Of a DNA stretch of 35,842 nt, positions 1-8,514 are shown in pieces. The DNA lies in NCBI GenBank assembly GCA_012798435.1, contig JAAZNF010000090.1:1-35842 (forward strand), written 5' to 3'. Position numbers and translations under genes: made by a program. The notes beneath the pieces were generated by a model. The model was not told where the DNA came from and ran no database searches. It saw only the letters and a program-made list of their open reading frames with translations. How positions within the stretch are numbered: the stretch's first letter is position 1; the number at the start of each line of letters is the position of its first letter. This stretch comes from Myxococcales bacterium (lineage in GTDB: Bacteria; Myxococcota; B64-G9).

Positions 1-1
1 G

Positions 2-319
2 ACGATGAGGTACATCGACCTGAACCCGGTGCGTGCGGGGATGGTGGATGGTGCGCACAAGTACGCCTGGAGCTCGTACCGGCACTACGCGTTCGGGGAG
101 AAGGACGAGCTTCTGGACGAGGCGCCGGAGTACCTGGGGCTTTCGAAGAACGAGACGCTTCGGCGGGTGGCGTACCGAGAGATGGTGAGTGGGCTGGTGG
201 ATGGTGGGCGGGTACGGATGGGTGAGATGACGAGCTGGTACTACATCGGGGAGCGGTGGTGGGTGGAGGAGAAGATGGTGGCGGGAGGGTTCTGGCGGCG
301 GCGGGTAGCGCCGGGGTAG
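2..319 (+). CDS. REP-associated tyrosine transposase (Y1/IS200-like), 3' end only
   Basis: The gene enters from the left edge, so only about 105 C-terminal codons are present, ending at TAG 317-319. The visible part carries the C-terminal signature of IS200-like/REP-associated Y1 transposases: YIDLNPVRAGMV followed by a Y-x-WSSYR block (YAWSSYRHYAF). In this family the catalytic HUH pair and Tyr lie upstream of or at the start of this block, so the catalytic His residues are outside the window. Family members nick single-stranded hairpin DNA and are usually single-copy domesticated genes linked to REP palindromes. The last ~35 residues are Gly/Trp/Arg-rich and look unconserved. It could be intact or a remnant; the sequence to the left is needed to tell. 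Confidence 0.8.
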   Translation, partial: TMRYIDLNPVRAGMVDGAHKYAWSSYRHYAFGEKDELLDEAPEYLGLSKNETLRRVAYREMVSGLVDGGRVRMGEMTSWYYIGERWWVEEKMVAGGFWRRRVAPG

Positions 320-370
320 CGGGCGGGGCGAGGCACGAAAAAAACGAGCGGCGGGGCGGGGGCGAGGGGG

Positions 371-400
371 CAAAACAAAAGGGGCTGGCCCTATGCCCCT
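371..400 (-). terminator. Rho-independent terminator after the FadL-type gene
   Basis: On the minus strand a 6-bp stem, AGGGGC (400-395) with GCCCCT (385-380), encloses a 9-nt loop and is followed at once by TTTGTTTTG. It begins about 36 nt past the stop codon of the minus-strand FadL-type gene. A stem followed by a T-run fits an intrinsic terminator, although the stem is short. Confidence 0.55.
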
Positions 401-435
401 ATGCCCCATGCCCGTTGCGCCCGGTGCGAACCTGG

Positions 436-1791
436 CTAGTAGCGGAAAGTGCTGGCAAGGAAGAAATAGGCATACGATTGCACGAGGTTGACCTTGACGA
501 ACTGCTGGTTGTCCAGCGCCAATTGCTCGGGGGAGTTGACCGGGATGATGTCGGTACCGGACCCGCGTGAGTATTGAATCCCGAGTCTCGTGACCGTGTG
601 CTGAGAAAAAATGCCGGCGGCCAACGTGCCGCCCACCATATGTACCCGCGCCGGTGACGGTCGCGTGGGATCGCCGATCGAAGGAGCCGAGGAGAAATTA
701 CTGAACGCCCCGAGCCCCAAAGTGAACGTGTTGAGGATCTGCACCTCGGCACCGATGTTCCCATTGACGACCATGTTCCGTTCGATCTCGGGCGCGATCA
801 GCAGGGCGCGCCGGGCTTGCTCGTTGTCGATCTGGACCAGGGTGTATCGAGTGGGCAGGTGCACGCTGACATCGGCCGAGAGCGTGAGCAACTCAGGGAT
901 GACATAGGCGATGCCGGCCCTGCCTTCGCCCCAGATCTGGCTTTGTGACTTCACTTTTACTTCTTCTGGGGTGGGCAGGAAGCCGTTTTGGCTCCCGTCG
1001 GCGCGTGAGCGAGCGAAGCGCATGTTCCCGGTGGAGAACACGGTCACCGATGGACTGCGAACCATGGCACCGAAAAACAGCTGGGGCGCGATCTGAAGTT
1101 TTACCCCTGCGCATAACAGCAAGCTGTCATTGGAGAAGTTGAGATCCATCATCGAGGAGCGAAAGGTGTGGTATTCGCCGTCCTGTAGATCCGCGGCCAC
1201 GAACGAGGAGGCCGCATCCTGGACCGAGCGATGCACCAGCACCAGGCCTGCGCCGATGCTGAGCCGTCCGTGGAGCCGCATCGCGCCTCCCAGAGACACC
1301 CACAAGGTCTGGTCTTCGAAGGCCCGGTGGTAACCGTGCCGGTAGGGCCCCAGCACCGGATCCTGGCTGGTTCCCTCCTCGGAAGAAGAGAACTTCCGGT
1401 AGCTCGGCACCACCAGGCTCACACCGAAGGCGAATGGCCGCTTGCCGTCGGTTCCGGTTCGCCCCAGCGCCTGGACGAAACCCGCCGACGCCGGCACCAC
1501 CGAAAGCTTGGAGACCGGATCCTCGGGGATGATGGTCTCCTTCTTTCCCACGCTGGCGTCCTGAATGCCGTACAGGTTGGCCGACAGGCTGAGGGAGGTG
1601 TTGCTCACGTCCACGATGCCGGCCGGGTTGTACCAAAGGCCGGATGGGTCCGAGGAGATGGCGGTGAAGGCACCGCCCAGACCCACCGCTTGATCTCCCA
1701 CCACGAAATCCTGGTAATGTGTGTCGTCCGCCAGGCTGATCCGCGGCAACAATACTAGCAGCACTCCCAGCCCGAGTATTCCCTTGGTCAT
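436..1791 (-). CDS. FadL/OmpP1/TodX-type outer-membrane transport protein
   Basis: 451 aa. The N-terminus is a Sec signal peptide (MTKGILGLGVLLVLLP then cleavage near SLA-DD). It is followed by the family hallmark: GDQAVGLGGAFTAISSDPSG then LWYNPAGI, the conserved Ala-Gly-x-Ala-x-A / NPAG block of FadL-type barrels. The remainder alternates short polar and hydrophobic strands and ends in an aromatic residue (FRY), as expected for a beta-barrel recognised by the BAM complex. Family members move hydrophobic compounds such as long-chain fatty acids or aromatic hydrocarbons across the outer membrane; the substrate here is unknown. The ATG is chosen because GAGGTGA lies just upstream and a good promoter sits 20-50 nt further up. 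It is divergent from pheS and followed by a terminator. The length is typical for the family. Confidence 0.85.
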   Translation of the reverse strand: MTKGILGLGVLLVLLPRISLADDTHYQDFVVGDQAVGLGGAFTAISSDPSGLWYNPAGIVDVSNTSLSLSANLYGIQDASVGKKETIIPEDPVSKLSVVPASAGFVQALGRTGTDGKRPFAFGVSLVVPSYRKFSSSEEGTSQDPVLGPYRHGYHRAFEDQTLWVSLGGAMRLHGRLSIGAGLVLVHRSVQDAASSFVAADLQDGEYHTFRSSMMDLNFSNDSLLLCAGVKLQIAPQLFFGAMVRSPSVTVFSTGNMRFARSRADGSQNGFLPTPEEVKVKSQSQIWGEGRAGIAYVIPELLTLSADVSVHLPTRYTLVQIDNEQARRALLIAPEIERNMVVNGNIGAEVQILNTFTLGLGAFSNFSSAPSIGDPTRPSPARVHMVGGTLAAGIFSQHTVTRLGIQYSRGSGTDIIPVNSPEQLALDNQQFVKVNLVQSYAYFFLASTFRY

Positions 1792-1811
1792 GGCTCACCT
1801 CGTCGTCACCG

Positions 1812-1840
1812 ATCATATACGCCTGGGAATCTGGCGGCAA
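1812..1840 (-). promoter_or_regulatory. Sigma70-type promoter of the FadL-type gene
   Basis: Read on the minus strand: -35 TTGCCG (1840-1835), 17-bp spacer, -10 TATGAT (1817-1812). Transcription would start near 1805, leaving a leader of about 14 nt that holds the GAGGTGA ribosome-binding site. Confidence 0.6.
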
Positions 1841-1949
1841 CTGCTTATTATGTAAGGATATTATCCGGCCAGGCTCATCAGCCGGTGCCTCCGGTTGTGT
1901 CCACTCAAGGAGCGCATGAGGTGGGCCTGTCCCCATTTCCCTGGCCGCG

Positions 1950-1978
1950 TTGCGCCCCTGCGGATGATGTGTTAGAAC
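1950..1978 (+). promoter_or_regulatory. Putative extended -10 promoter of pheS
   Basis: TTGCGC (1950-1955), 17-bp spacer, TAGAAC (1973-1978) preceded by TGT, giving an extended -10 TGTTAGAAC. The predicted start is near 1985, about 40 nt before the pheS ATG. The TGnTAG form recurs upstream of the genes at 30315 and 33631. Confidence 0.45.
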
Positions 1979-2026
1979 GCCTGCGCCGCGCCGCTGGACC
2001 GCCGCGGCCGCCAGAGAGGACCGGAC

Positions 2027-3583
2027 ATGAAACCGGAAGAAATCGCCGCGACGTTGCACCCGCTGGAGGTACGCTTTCTGTCGGCCTTCGCCGCGCGGGA
2101 GGCCTTCAGCGACCGAGACGCGCCTCCCGAAGGGGTCACCGAGGCGCAACTGCGCACGGTGATCGAGTGGCAGCTCACCAAGGGGTGCGTCGAGGTCGTC
2201 GAGGTCGCCGAAGAGCGCTTCGTCGAACTCACCGAGCTGGGGCAGAGCCAGGTGGCGGGGACCCCGGAGCTGGCGGTGGCGCAGCGACTGGCAGAGCTGG
2301 GCCCCGTTCCCGTTTCGCGCCTGGTCCAGGAATTCGCCGGGCGCTTCGAAAGTAGCCAGATCGGCATGGCGGTCGGGGCGCTGAAGGAGGCCGGCGCGGT
2401 TCGGGCGGGGGAGGGCGGGACGCTGGAGCTCGTCCCGCAAGCCTCGCTGGCGCCGTTTCAGGCCGCGGCGCGCCTGCTCCAGCGCCTGCATCAGGCCGGC
2501 CGCGTTCCGCTGGCGGCGCTGTCAGCCGAGGACGCCGAGCGCGTGGAGGGCGGCAGCCGCAAGCGCGGCAAGTCTCGAGGGTTGTACCGAGTCACCAGCG
2601 AGACCACCCGTCGGCTCCGGCTCACGCCCCTGGGTCGCGAGGCCTGGGCACAGGCGCAACGGCTCGGCCGTAGCGGCGAGGAGATCAACCTGCTCACCCC
2701 GAAGATGCTGGCCGACGGCTCCTGGCGGGGCAAGACCTTCCGGCCCTTCAACCTGAAGCTGCGGCCGCCGCGCCGCGTGGCGGGGCGCGCCCACCCCTAC
2801 CGGGCCTTCCTGGACCTGGTGCGCAGGAAGCTCCTCGCCCTCGGCTTCGAGGAGATGCGCGGCGAGCTGGTCGAGACCGAGTTCTGGAACATGGACGCCC
2901 TGTTCATGCCCCAGTTCCACTCGGCGCGGGACATCCACGACGTGTACTTCGTCAAGAACCCCACGCACGCCGCCACCATCGAGGAACCGTTCGCCTCCCG
3001 CGTGGCCGAGGTGCACTCGCAGGGCGGCCCGACCGGAAGCCGCGGCTGGGGCTACACCTTCGATCACCAGCGCAGCCGGCGCCTGGTGCTGCGCAGTCAG
3101 GGCACGGTGCTCTCGGCACGCTGGCTGCACCAGGCTCGCTGTCCGGGCAAGTACTTCGGCATCGCCCGCTGTTTCCGCTACGATCAGGTCGACGCCACCC
3201 ACGCCCCCGACTTCTTCCAGTGCGAGGGAATCGTGCTGGGGCGGGACATCGACTTCGTCACCCTGCTCGGGTTGCTCAAGCTGTTCGCACTGGAGGTGGC
3301 CCGCGCACCCGAGATGCGTTTCGCGCCCGCGTACTTCCCCTTCACCGAGCCTTCGGTGGAAATCCACATTCGCCACCCGCAGGTGGGCTGGATGGAGCTG
3401 GGCGGCGCAGGGATCTTTCGCCCTGAGGTGACCGATCCCCAGGGCGTGCACGTGCCGGTGATCGCCTGGGGCCTGGGCCTGGATCGAATGGCCATGATGG
3501 CCCTGGGCCTGGACGACATCCGGGACCTGTTCGCCGCTGATCTCAACACGCTGCGGCGGGGCCGCCTGCCGCTCTCGGAGTGA
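2027..3583 (+). CDS. pheS: Phenylalanyl-tRNA synthetase alpha subunit, archaeal/eukaryal type
   Basis: 518 aa, far longer than the ~330-aa bacterial PheS. It catalyses ATP-dependent charging of tRNA-Phe as part of an alpha2beta2 enzyme. Residues ~1-250 form tandem winged-helix-like segments (LHPLEVRFLSAF, ELTELGQSQV, YRVTSETTRRLRLTPLG), as in archaeal and cytosolic PheRS. The class II catalytic core follows: the FEEMRGELVETEFWNMDALF and QFHSARDIHDVYFV blocks, motif 2 RCFRYDQVDATHAPDFFQ then CEG, and motif 3 GLGLDRMAMM. The block that reads RTHTT or RTQTS in most PheS is RSQGT here. The start is ATG with AGAGAGGA 6 nt upstream. It is followed 3 nt later by pheT, with GGAG before that start, so the two form one operon. 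The assignment of the archaeal class rests on domain layout and length in both subunits. Confidence 0.95.
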   Translation: MKPEEIAATLHPLEVRFLSAFAAREAFSDRDAPPEGVTEAQLRTVIEWQLTKGCVEVVEVAEERFVELTELGQSQVAGTPELAVAQRLAELGPVPVSRLVQEFAGRFESSQIGMAVGALKEAGAVRAGEGGTLELVPQASLAPFQAAARLLQRLHQAGRVPLAALSAEDAERVEGGSRKRGKSRGLYRVTSETTRRLRLTPLGREAWAQAQRLGRSGEEINLLTPKMLADGSWRGKTFRPFNLKLRPPRRVAGRAHPYRAFLDLVRRKLLALGFEEMRGELVETEFWNMDALFMPQFHSARDIHDVYFVKNPTHAATIEEPFASRVAEVHSQGGPTGSRGWGYTFDHQRSRRLVLRSQGTVLSARWLHQARCPGKYFGIARCFRYDQVDATHAPDFFQCEGIVLGRDIDFVTLLGLLKLFALEVARAPEMRFAPAYFPFTEPSVEIHIRHPQVGWMELGGAGIFRPEVTDPQGVHVPVIAWGLGLDRMAMMALGLDDIRDLFAADLNTLRRGRLPLSE

Positions 3584-3586
3584 TCC

Positions 3587-5257
3587 ATGCCCACCATCAC
3601 CATCGATCCCAATGACTTCGCCGAGCTCCTGGGCCAGCGCCTCGACGAGGCCGAGCTCGAGCGCCAGCTCGACCTGGTCAAGGGAGAATTCAAGGGGCGC
3701 GACGAAGCGGGGAACTTCCGCGTCGAGCTCAACGATACCAACCGGCCCGACCTGTGGTCCGCCGAGGGGATCGCGCGGCAGCTCCGCGCGGCCCGCGGCC
3801 GGCGCCGGGACTACTCGTTCTTCCAGGGTTCTCCCGTCGGGGAGATCCGGGTCGAGTCGGCCCTGGCAGACATCCGTCCGTTCGTGGGCGCCTTCGCCGC
3901 GCGCGGGTTGCGCGTCACCGAGAAATCCTTGATCGGACTCATCCAGACTCAGGAAAAGCTGGCGGAGAACTTCGGCCGGGCGCGACGCGACGTGGCCATC
4001 GGCGTCTACAACCTGGGACGCATCACCTTCCCGGTGCATTACCGCGCGGTGCGGCCGGTGGAGCATCGCTACACGCCGCTGGGCTGCGACGAGCCCATGT
4101 CCCTGGAGGCCATCCTGCAGCGGCACCCCAAGGGCGTGCAGTACGGCGGGATCCTGGCGGGGCGAGAGCGCGTGCCGCTGCTCGTCGACGCGGCCGGTCT
4201 CACCCTGTCCATGCCGCCCATCATCAACTCCCGCGAGCTGGGCGAGGTGGTGCCGGGGGACGCCAACCTGTTCGTGGAAGCCACGGCCACCAATCTCTTC
4301 TCGCTGGTGCTGGCCTTGAACATCCTGGCCTGCGACCTGGCCGACCGCGGCGCGCGCATCGAGCGCATCCGCACCGTCTATCCCTACGACACTCCGCTCG
4401 GGCGCGAGGTGGACCTGCCGCGCCAGCTAGACCGCGCCATCCAAATCCCGCTGGCCGAGTTCAGTCGGTTGCTGGGGGTGCCCGTGCAGGGCGTGGAGGC
4501 CGACCGGGTGCTGGAACACTATGGCTGCGAGGTGTCTTTCGACGGGGAGCGGTTGTTGGTGCAACCGCCGCCTACCCGGGCCGATTACCTCCATCCGGTG
4601 GACGTGGTGGAGGACTTCGCCATCGCCCGGGGGTACGAGACCTTCGAGCCGCGCCTGCCGCGCGACTTCACCATCGGCCGGCTGGACGTGCGCTCGGCGT
4701 ACGAGGACGCGGTGCGGCGGATCATGGTAGGGCTGGGCTTCGAGGAGCTGTTCTCCAACATCCTCACTTCCCGCTCCTCCCTCGCCGACGCCCTGCGGTG
4801 CCCCGAGCAGCCGCTGGTCGAGGTGGCCAACGTGATGAACGAGAACTACGCCGCCCTGCGCCACCTGATCCTCCCCTGCCTGCTGGCGGCGGAGGGGCAG
4901 AGCGCCACCGCCGCCTATCCCCACCGCCTCTTCGAGACCGGGGAGGTGGCGGTGTTCGACGACGCGGCTCCGCACGGTTCGCGCACCGAGGTCCACCTGT
5001 GCGCCTTGCTGGCTCACCCCCAGGCCACCCTGTCGGAGCTGCACGCCGATCTCGAGTTCTTGGCGCAGGAGCTGGGCCGGGAGTTCGAGCTTGTCGAGAC
5101 GATGCGCCCTGAGCTGATCGGCGGCCGGGCCGCGGCGGTGCGTCTCTCCGGCCGCGAGGTCGGCTTCTTCGGCGAGGTGCACCCCGAGGTGCTGGAGCGC
5201 TTCGCCATCGGCGTGCCGGCGGTGGCCTTCGAGCTCTTCCTCGACCGGATGATGTGA
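3587..5257 (+). CDS. pheT: Phenylalanyl-tRNA synthetase beta subunit, archaeal/eukaryal type
   Basis: 556 aa, compared with ~800 aa for bacterial PheT. It opens directly with the archaeal B1-type segment (MPTITIDPNDFAELLGQ and VELNDTNRPDLWSAEGIARQ). It lacks the N-terminal EMAP/OB tRNA-binding domain and the C-terminal FDX-ACB anticodon-binding domain of bacterial PheT. The middle (~90-260) corresponds to the B3/B4 editing domain, with PPIINSRELGEV. A B5 domain follows (~290-355; RADYLHPVDVVEDFAIARGY), and the C-terminal ~200 residues are the catalytic-like B6/B7 module (FTIGRLDVRSAYEDAVRRIM). It pairs with PheS, removes mischarged Tyr-tRNA-Phe in known homologues, and scaffolds the heterotetramer. 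The gene ends 4 nt before the next ATG, so the downstream gene is probably co-transcribed. Confidence 0.95.
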   Translation: MPTITIDPNDFAELLGQRLDEAELERQLDLVKGEFKGRDEAGNFRVELNDTNRPDLWSAEGIARQLRAARGRRRDYSFFQGSPVGEIRVESALADIRPFVGAFAARGLRVTEKSLIGLIQTQEKLAENFGRARRDVAIGVYNLGRITFPVHYRAVRPVEHRYTPLGCDEPMSLEAILQRHPKGVQYGGILAGRERVPLLVDAAGLTLSMPPIINSRELGEVVPGDANLFVEATATNLFSLVLALNILACDLADRGARIERIRTVYPYDTPLGREVDLPRQLDRAIQIPLAEFSRLLGVPVQGVEADRVLEHYGCEVSFDGERLLVQPPPTRADYLHPVDVVEDFAIARGYETFEPRLPRDFTIGRLDVRSAYEDAVRRIMVGLGFEELFSNILTSRSSLADALRCPEQPLVEVANVMNENYAALRHLILPCLLAAEGQSATAAYPHRLFETGEVAVFDDAAPHGSRTEVHLCALLAHPQATLSELHADLEFLAQELGREFELVETMRPELIGGRAAAVRLSGREVGFFGEVHPEVLERFAIGVPAVAFELFLDRMM

Positions 5258-5261
5258 GATC

Positions 5262-7778
5262 ATGAGCGACGGGACTTCCTGCGGAGAAGACAAAAGAGCC
5301 GCGGTCGGGGCGATGCAGGCGGCGGTGGAGGCCCACCACGCCGGAGCCGCGGTGATCTTCGAGGCCGCCTCGCTCGATCGCGAGCTCGGCTCGGCGCGGC
5401 CCGACTGGCCCGCGATACTCCGTGCCGGTACCACCTTCGCCCAGCACTACCCGGCGGTGCTGCTATACTCGCCCGACGCCTTGGTCTCCCTGGGGTCGGC
5501 CTACCTCACCGGCGCCTGTCGGGCCACCTCGCCCGACCTGCGCGAGCGTTTCGCCCTGGCCCTGTTCTCGTTGCTCGATGCCGTGCTGGAAGAGGCTCGG
5601 CGGGCGGAGCCCCGGCTCGTACCGCATCTGCCCGGTCTCTGCATCCGCTTGCTCCGGGAGCTCGGCTCCTGTCAAGAGAGCCTGCTCGACCCCGGACGGC
5701 TCATCGAGCCGCTCAACCTGCTGGGACGGCGCATCCTGCGCATGGCGGATGAGCGGCAACCCACCGAGGAATGGTTCGAGCTGCTGGGCCGGGTGACCGA
5801 TCTGCTCCTCGCCAACACCCGTGAGCGGCTGCGCGGCGAACCCGTCTACGACGGCCGTTGGGACGCCCTCCCGGAGCGGCTGCGCCTGCACGTGGGCCTG
5901 CTCGAGCCGGTGCGGCGGGAGCGGCTGGAGCAGGACCTGCGCTGGCTCGATGCGCTTTCCCGGGCCGGAACGCGCACCCCGGCGCGGACCGTGGAGATGT
6001 TTCTGGAGCTGTCCAGCTACCAGCGCCGCGGCCGCCGCGCGGGAGCGTGGGATCAATGGCTGCGCTCGGTCGCGGCCGAGGCGGCGGGCGCTGATTTCCC
6101 GGCGCGCCTTCTGCTGGAGCTGTGCCGGACCATCGCCGAGTGGCTCGAACGCGTTCGGGACCGCCATTTCCTGTCGCGCATCGCCGAGTCCCTGGGGGTG
6201 CTCGCCCCCGACATCCTGCGCCGCCAGGAGGCTGGAGGCTGGCAGGCGTTCTTCTCCACCGTGGGCCGCGCCATCGCCCGCCGGCTGGAGACCGAGGCCG
6301 GCCGCGGCGAGATCGACGAGGGGCTGCGCGGTCTATGCACGCTTCTTCACCGTGCCGTGCGACAAGCACCGATCGCGGACTCCCGCGTGCGCGCCGAGGT
6401 GGTGGATCTCTCGCTGCGCGCGCACCTGGGACCGGTGATCGGCCGGCCGCTGGCGTTCGAGGACCTGCTGGAGGTCCTCGCCTTCGGCCTGGCACACCCC
6501 GGCCACGCCGGCCCCATCCTGCGCCGGGCGGTGGTCGGTCTGCGCCTGGAGGAATGTCTGTTCGTCCAGGAAGAGGCACAGACCCGCCGGCGGGGCGAGC
6601 TCCTGTCCTCGCTGGCCGCGCTGCTGTCGACGCCATGGGAGCCCGGCCTGCGACACACCGTGCGCGCCCTGCTGCGCCTGGTGCCTCTCTCCCCGTACCA
6701 CCTGGGCGAACCCGGGGTCCGGGCCCAACTGCTGGCGCTCGAGCCGACGCTGCGTCCCGACTCGTTCCTGTCGGATCTGCGCCGGGCGGTGCTGGAGCGG
6801 CCGTTGCCGCAGGCCCGCCGGGCGGTGGAACAGGTGCTGCGCTTCTTGCAGAGCGCCGACGCCTCGGCGCTCGACGGCCTGGCCACGCCCGAGAGCGTGT
6901 TTGCGCTCCCCCGGCTGTCCGAGGAGCTGCGGCTCTCCGACGTGCGCAGCTTGCTTCGCTCGCTGTCCCGCATCGTCCCGGGTGGAAGCGAGACGTCGGT
7001 GACGTGGCTTGCGGAGCTTCCAGAGGTGTACGGGGACCCGCGGACCCTGAGCAAGCTGGCCGGTTTCGAGGGATGCGCGCCGATCGCGCTGGAGAAACTC
7101 TCGCGCCTCTTGGGGCTGTACCGGACGCTCCGGCCGCGCCACGCCGCCAACGCCAAGGTGGCGGCGGGCGCCCAGCCGGACCTGGCGCGCGCCGCCCGGC
7201 TCCTCGAGGCCCGCCGCGAGATCGGCCAGACGTTCTTCCAGGGCGCGCCTCCGCCCTCGACGCCGGCGCCCGAACGGCTCGACGCGCTGGCGCAGGACCT
7301 CGAACTCCAGCACGAGCTGCAGGATTGCCTGAGCGTGTGGCGCGGCCTGCCACTGTGCCGGGAGAACCTCGACCCGTTGCAGAAGGTGCTGGCGCTGTTG
7401 CTGGACTCCGCCCTCTTGTCCGGTCTCGGAAACGCGGAGACGCAGGCCGTCGCCGCGGCCTGGCCAGATGCGCCGCACGTCGATCGGCCGAAGCTCCTGC
7501 GCCGGATGCTGGGGGGCTTCACCGGCTTACGCAACCAGGCGGCGGCCGATTTTCTGCCCCACGTGGAGGACTCGCTCCACAGGCTGCGGACGAACCCGCT
7601 GGCGCGCCCCTCCGAGAGCTGGCGCGAGTTCTTCGTCAGCTTGGAGCGCGAGCCGCTCTCGGAGGCCGCCGCACGCCTCGGCGACGCGCTGTGCGAAGAC
7701 CTGTACGGCGCGGACGGCGCCTTGCCGGAGATCCTGGAGCTGGTCCAGCGCCTCTCTCACCTCTGGGACATGCTGTAG
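5262..7778 (+). CDS. Large helical protein of unknown function, downstream of pheT
   Basis: 838 aa; I do not recognise the family. No signal peptide or membrane segment is visible, so it is probably cytoplasmic. The sequence is rich in Leu, Arg, Glu and Ala, with evenly spaced amphipathic helices throughout (for example RLRLHVGLLEPVRRERLEQD and ARRAVEQVLRFLQSA). This looks like an all-alpha solenoid or scaffold, but no clean HEAT or TPR consensus is seen. The start at ATG 5262, 4 nt after the pheT stop, has only a weak GTGAGA ribosome-binding site, which suggests translational coupling. GC3 bias is as strong as in pheST, supporting a real gene. It converges with the lipoprotein gene across a 16-bp gap. 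The function cannot be inferred from context beyond likely co-transcription with PheRS. Confidence 0.8.
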   Translation: MSDGTSCGEDKRAAVGAMQAAVEAHHAGAAVIFEAASLDRELGSARPDWPAILRAGTTFAQHYPAVLLYSPDALVSLGSAYLTGACRATSPDLRERFALALFSLLDAVLEEARRAEPRLVPHLPGLCIRLLRELGSCQESLLDPGRLIEPLNLLGRRILRMADERQPTEEWFELLGRVTDLLLANTRERLRGEPVYDGRWDALPERLRLHVGLLEPVRRERLEQDLRWLDALSRAGTRTPARTVEMFLELSSYQRRGRRAGAWDQWLRSVAAEAAGADFPARLLLELCRTIAEWLERVRDRHFLSRIAESLGVLAPDILRRQEAGGWQAFFSTVGRAIARRLETEAGRGEIDEGLRGLCTLLHRAVRQAPIADSRVRAEVVDLSLRAHLGPVIGRPLAFEDLLEVLAFGLAHPGHAGPILRRAVVGLRLEECLFVQEEAQTRRRGELLSSLAALLSTPWEPGLRHTVRALLRLVPLSPYHLGEPGVRAQLLALEPTLRPDSFLSDLRRAVLERPLPQARRAVEQVLRFLQSADASALDGLATPESVFALPRLSEELRLSDVRSLLRSLSRIVPGGSETSVTWLAELPEVYGDPRTLSKLAGFEGCAPIALEKLSRLLGLYRTLRPRHAANAKVAAGAQPDLARAARLLEARREIGQTFFQGAPPPSTPAPERLDALAQDLELQHELQDCLSVWRGLPLCRENLDPLQKVLALLLDSALLSGLGNAETQAVAAAWPDAPHVDRPKLLRRMLGGFTGLRNQAAADFLPHVEDSLHRLRTNPLARPSESWREFFVSLEREPLSEAAARLGDALCEDLYGADGALPEILELVQRLSHLWDML

Positions 7779-7794
7779 TTTTGCGACCCGAGTT

Positions 7795-8460
7795 TCAGTC
7801 CAAGCCGCAGCTCAGCGCGCACACCGTCTGACAACAGCGGTACGGGGCCCGGCAGGCGTCCTGGGAAGGATCGCAATCGGCGTTGCACATGCCACGAGAC
7901 GCGTCGCAGGTGGCGCCGGGGAGGCAGTCCTCGGGAATGGTGCAAGTCGCCCCCTCCTGACACTCGAACCCCAGGCAAAAGCGGCTGCCGACGCAGTCGG
8001 ACTTCTTCGAGCAGGGCAGGCCGCAATCGCCCATGTGCAGCCCCACCGTGAGAGCGCGCTTCTCGCCCGGCGTGAGTTCGATGGCACCGATGGTACCGCA
8101 CACGTCCGTGTACAGCTGGTCGCCCGCGTCCCGGACGCGCGAGGCCACCTTGAGTAGGTAGGGGTCGCCCGCGCCGGCGTTGGGCTTCACCGAGAACAAG
8201 AGGTACCGGCTCTCGGGGCGGTTGGGGTTCTGGGGAAGCTCGGCCCAGGCCGCGTCGACCTCGGCCACCGGCTTCGAAAGCGGCGCGGAGCTCTTCCACA
8301 CCGCGACCTGCACCCGCTCCGGCTCGCCGTAGGGAGGGAAGTTCCGGAGCTGCGGGGCCTCCGTCGCCGGCGGCACGAGATGCAGCCCGATCCACGACTC
8401 CGAGTCCGCGCCGCAAGCGGCGGCGAGAAAGGCCGAGAGAATCCACGGCGCGCGACGCAT
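7795..8460 (-). CDS. Cysteine-rich lipoprotein, unknown function
   Basis: 221 aa from the ATG at 8460. The N-terminus MRRAPWILSAFLAAACGAD is a lipoprotein signal with a lipobox ending at Cys16, so the mature protein should be lipid-anchored. Residues ~20-140 form an unrecognised domain (ESWIGLHLVPPATEAP...). The C-terminal ~75 residues hold about 14 cysteines in a spaced array (CSKKSDC, CLGFEC, CTIPEDC, CDPSQDAC, YRCC), resembling the Cys-rich EGF-like/'Stigma' type tails common on myxobacterial surface lipoproteins. A longer in-frame reading to 8682 exists but would place the signal peptide internally, so it is rejected. No Shine-Dalgarno is visible, and the predicted transcription start falls on the ATG. 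It is divergent from the EamA gene. Confidence 0.8.
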   Translation of the reverse strand: MRRAPWILSAFLAAACGADSESWIGLHLVPPATEAPQLRNFPPYGEPERVQVAVWKSSAPLSKPVAEVDAAWAELPQNPNRPESRYLLFSVKPNAGAGDPYLLKVASRVRDAGDQLYTDVCGTIGAIELTPGEKRALTVGLHMGDCGLPCSKKSDCVGSRFCLGFECQEGATCTIPEDCLPGATCDASRGMCNADCDPSQDACRAPYRCCQTVCALSCGLD

Positions 8461-8466
8461 CCCTGC

Positions 8467-8496
8467 AGCGTAGCGCGCAGTACGGTCGAAACTCAA
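8467..8496 (-). promoter_or_regulatory. Putative promoter of the Cys-rich lipoprotein (leaderless)
   Basis: Minus strand: TTGAGT (8496-8491), 18-bp spacer, TACGCT (8472-8467). Seven bases downstream of the -10 is the A of the start codon (8460), so the mRNA may be leaderless. The hexamers match consensus only partly. Confidence 0.35.
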
Positions 8497-8514
8497 GCCC
8501 GCGCCCCACGCGCA

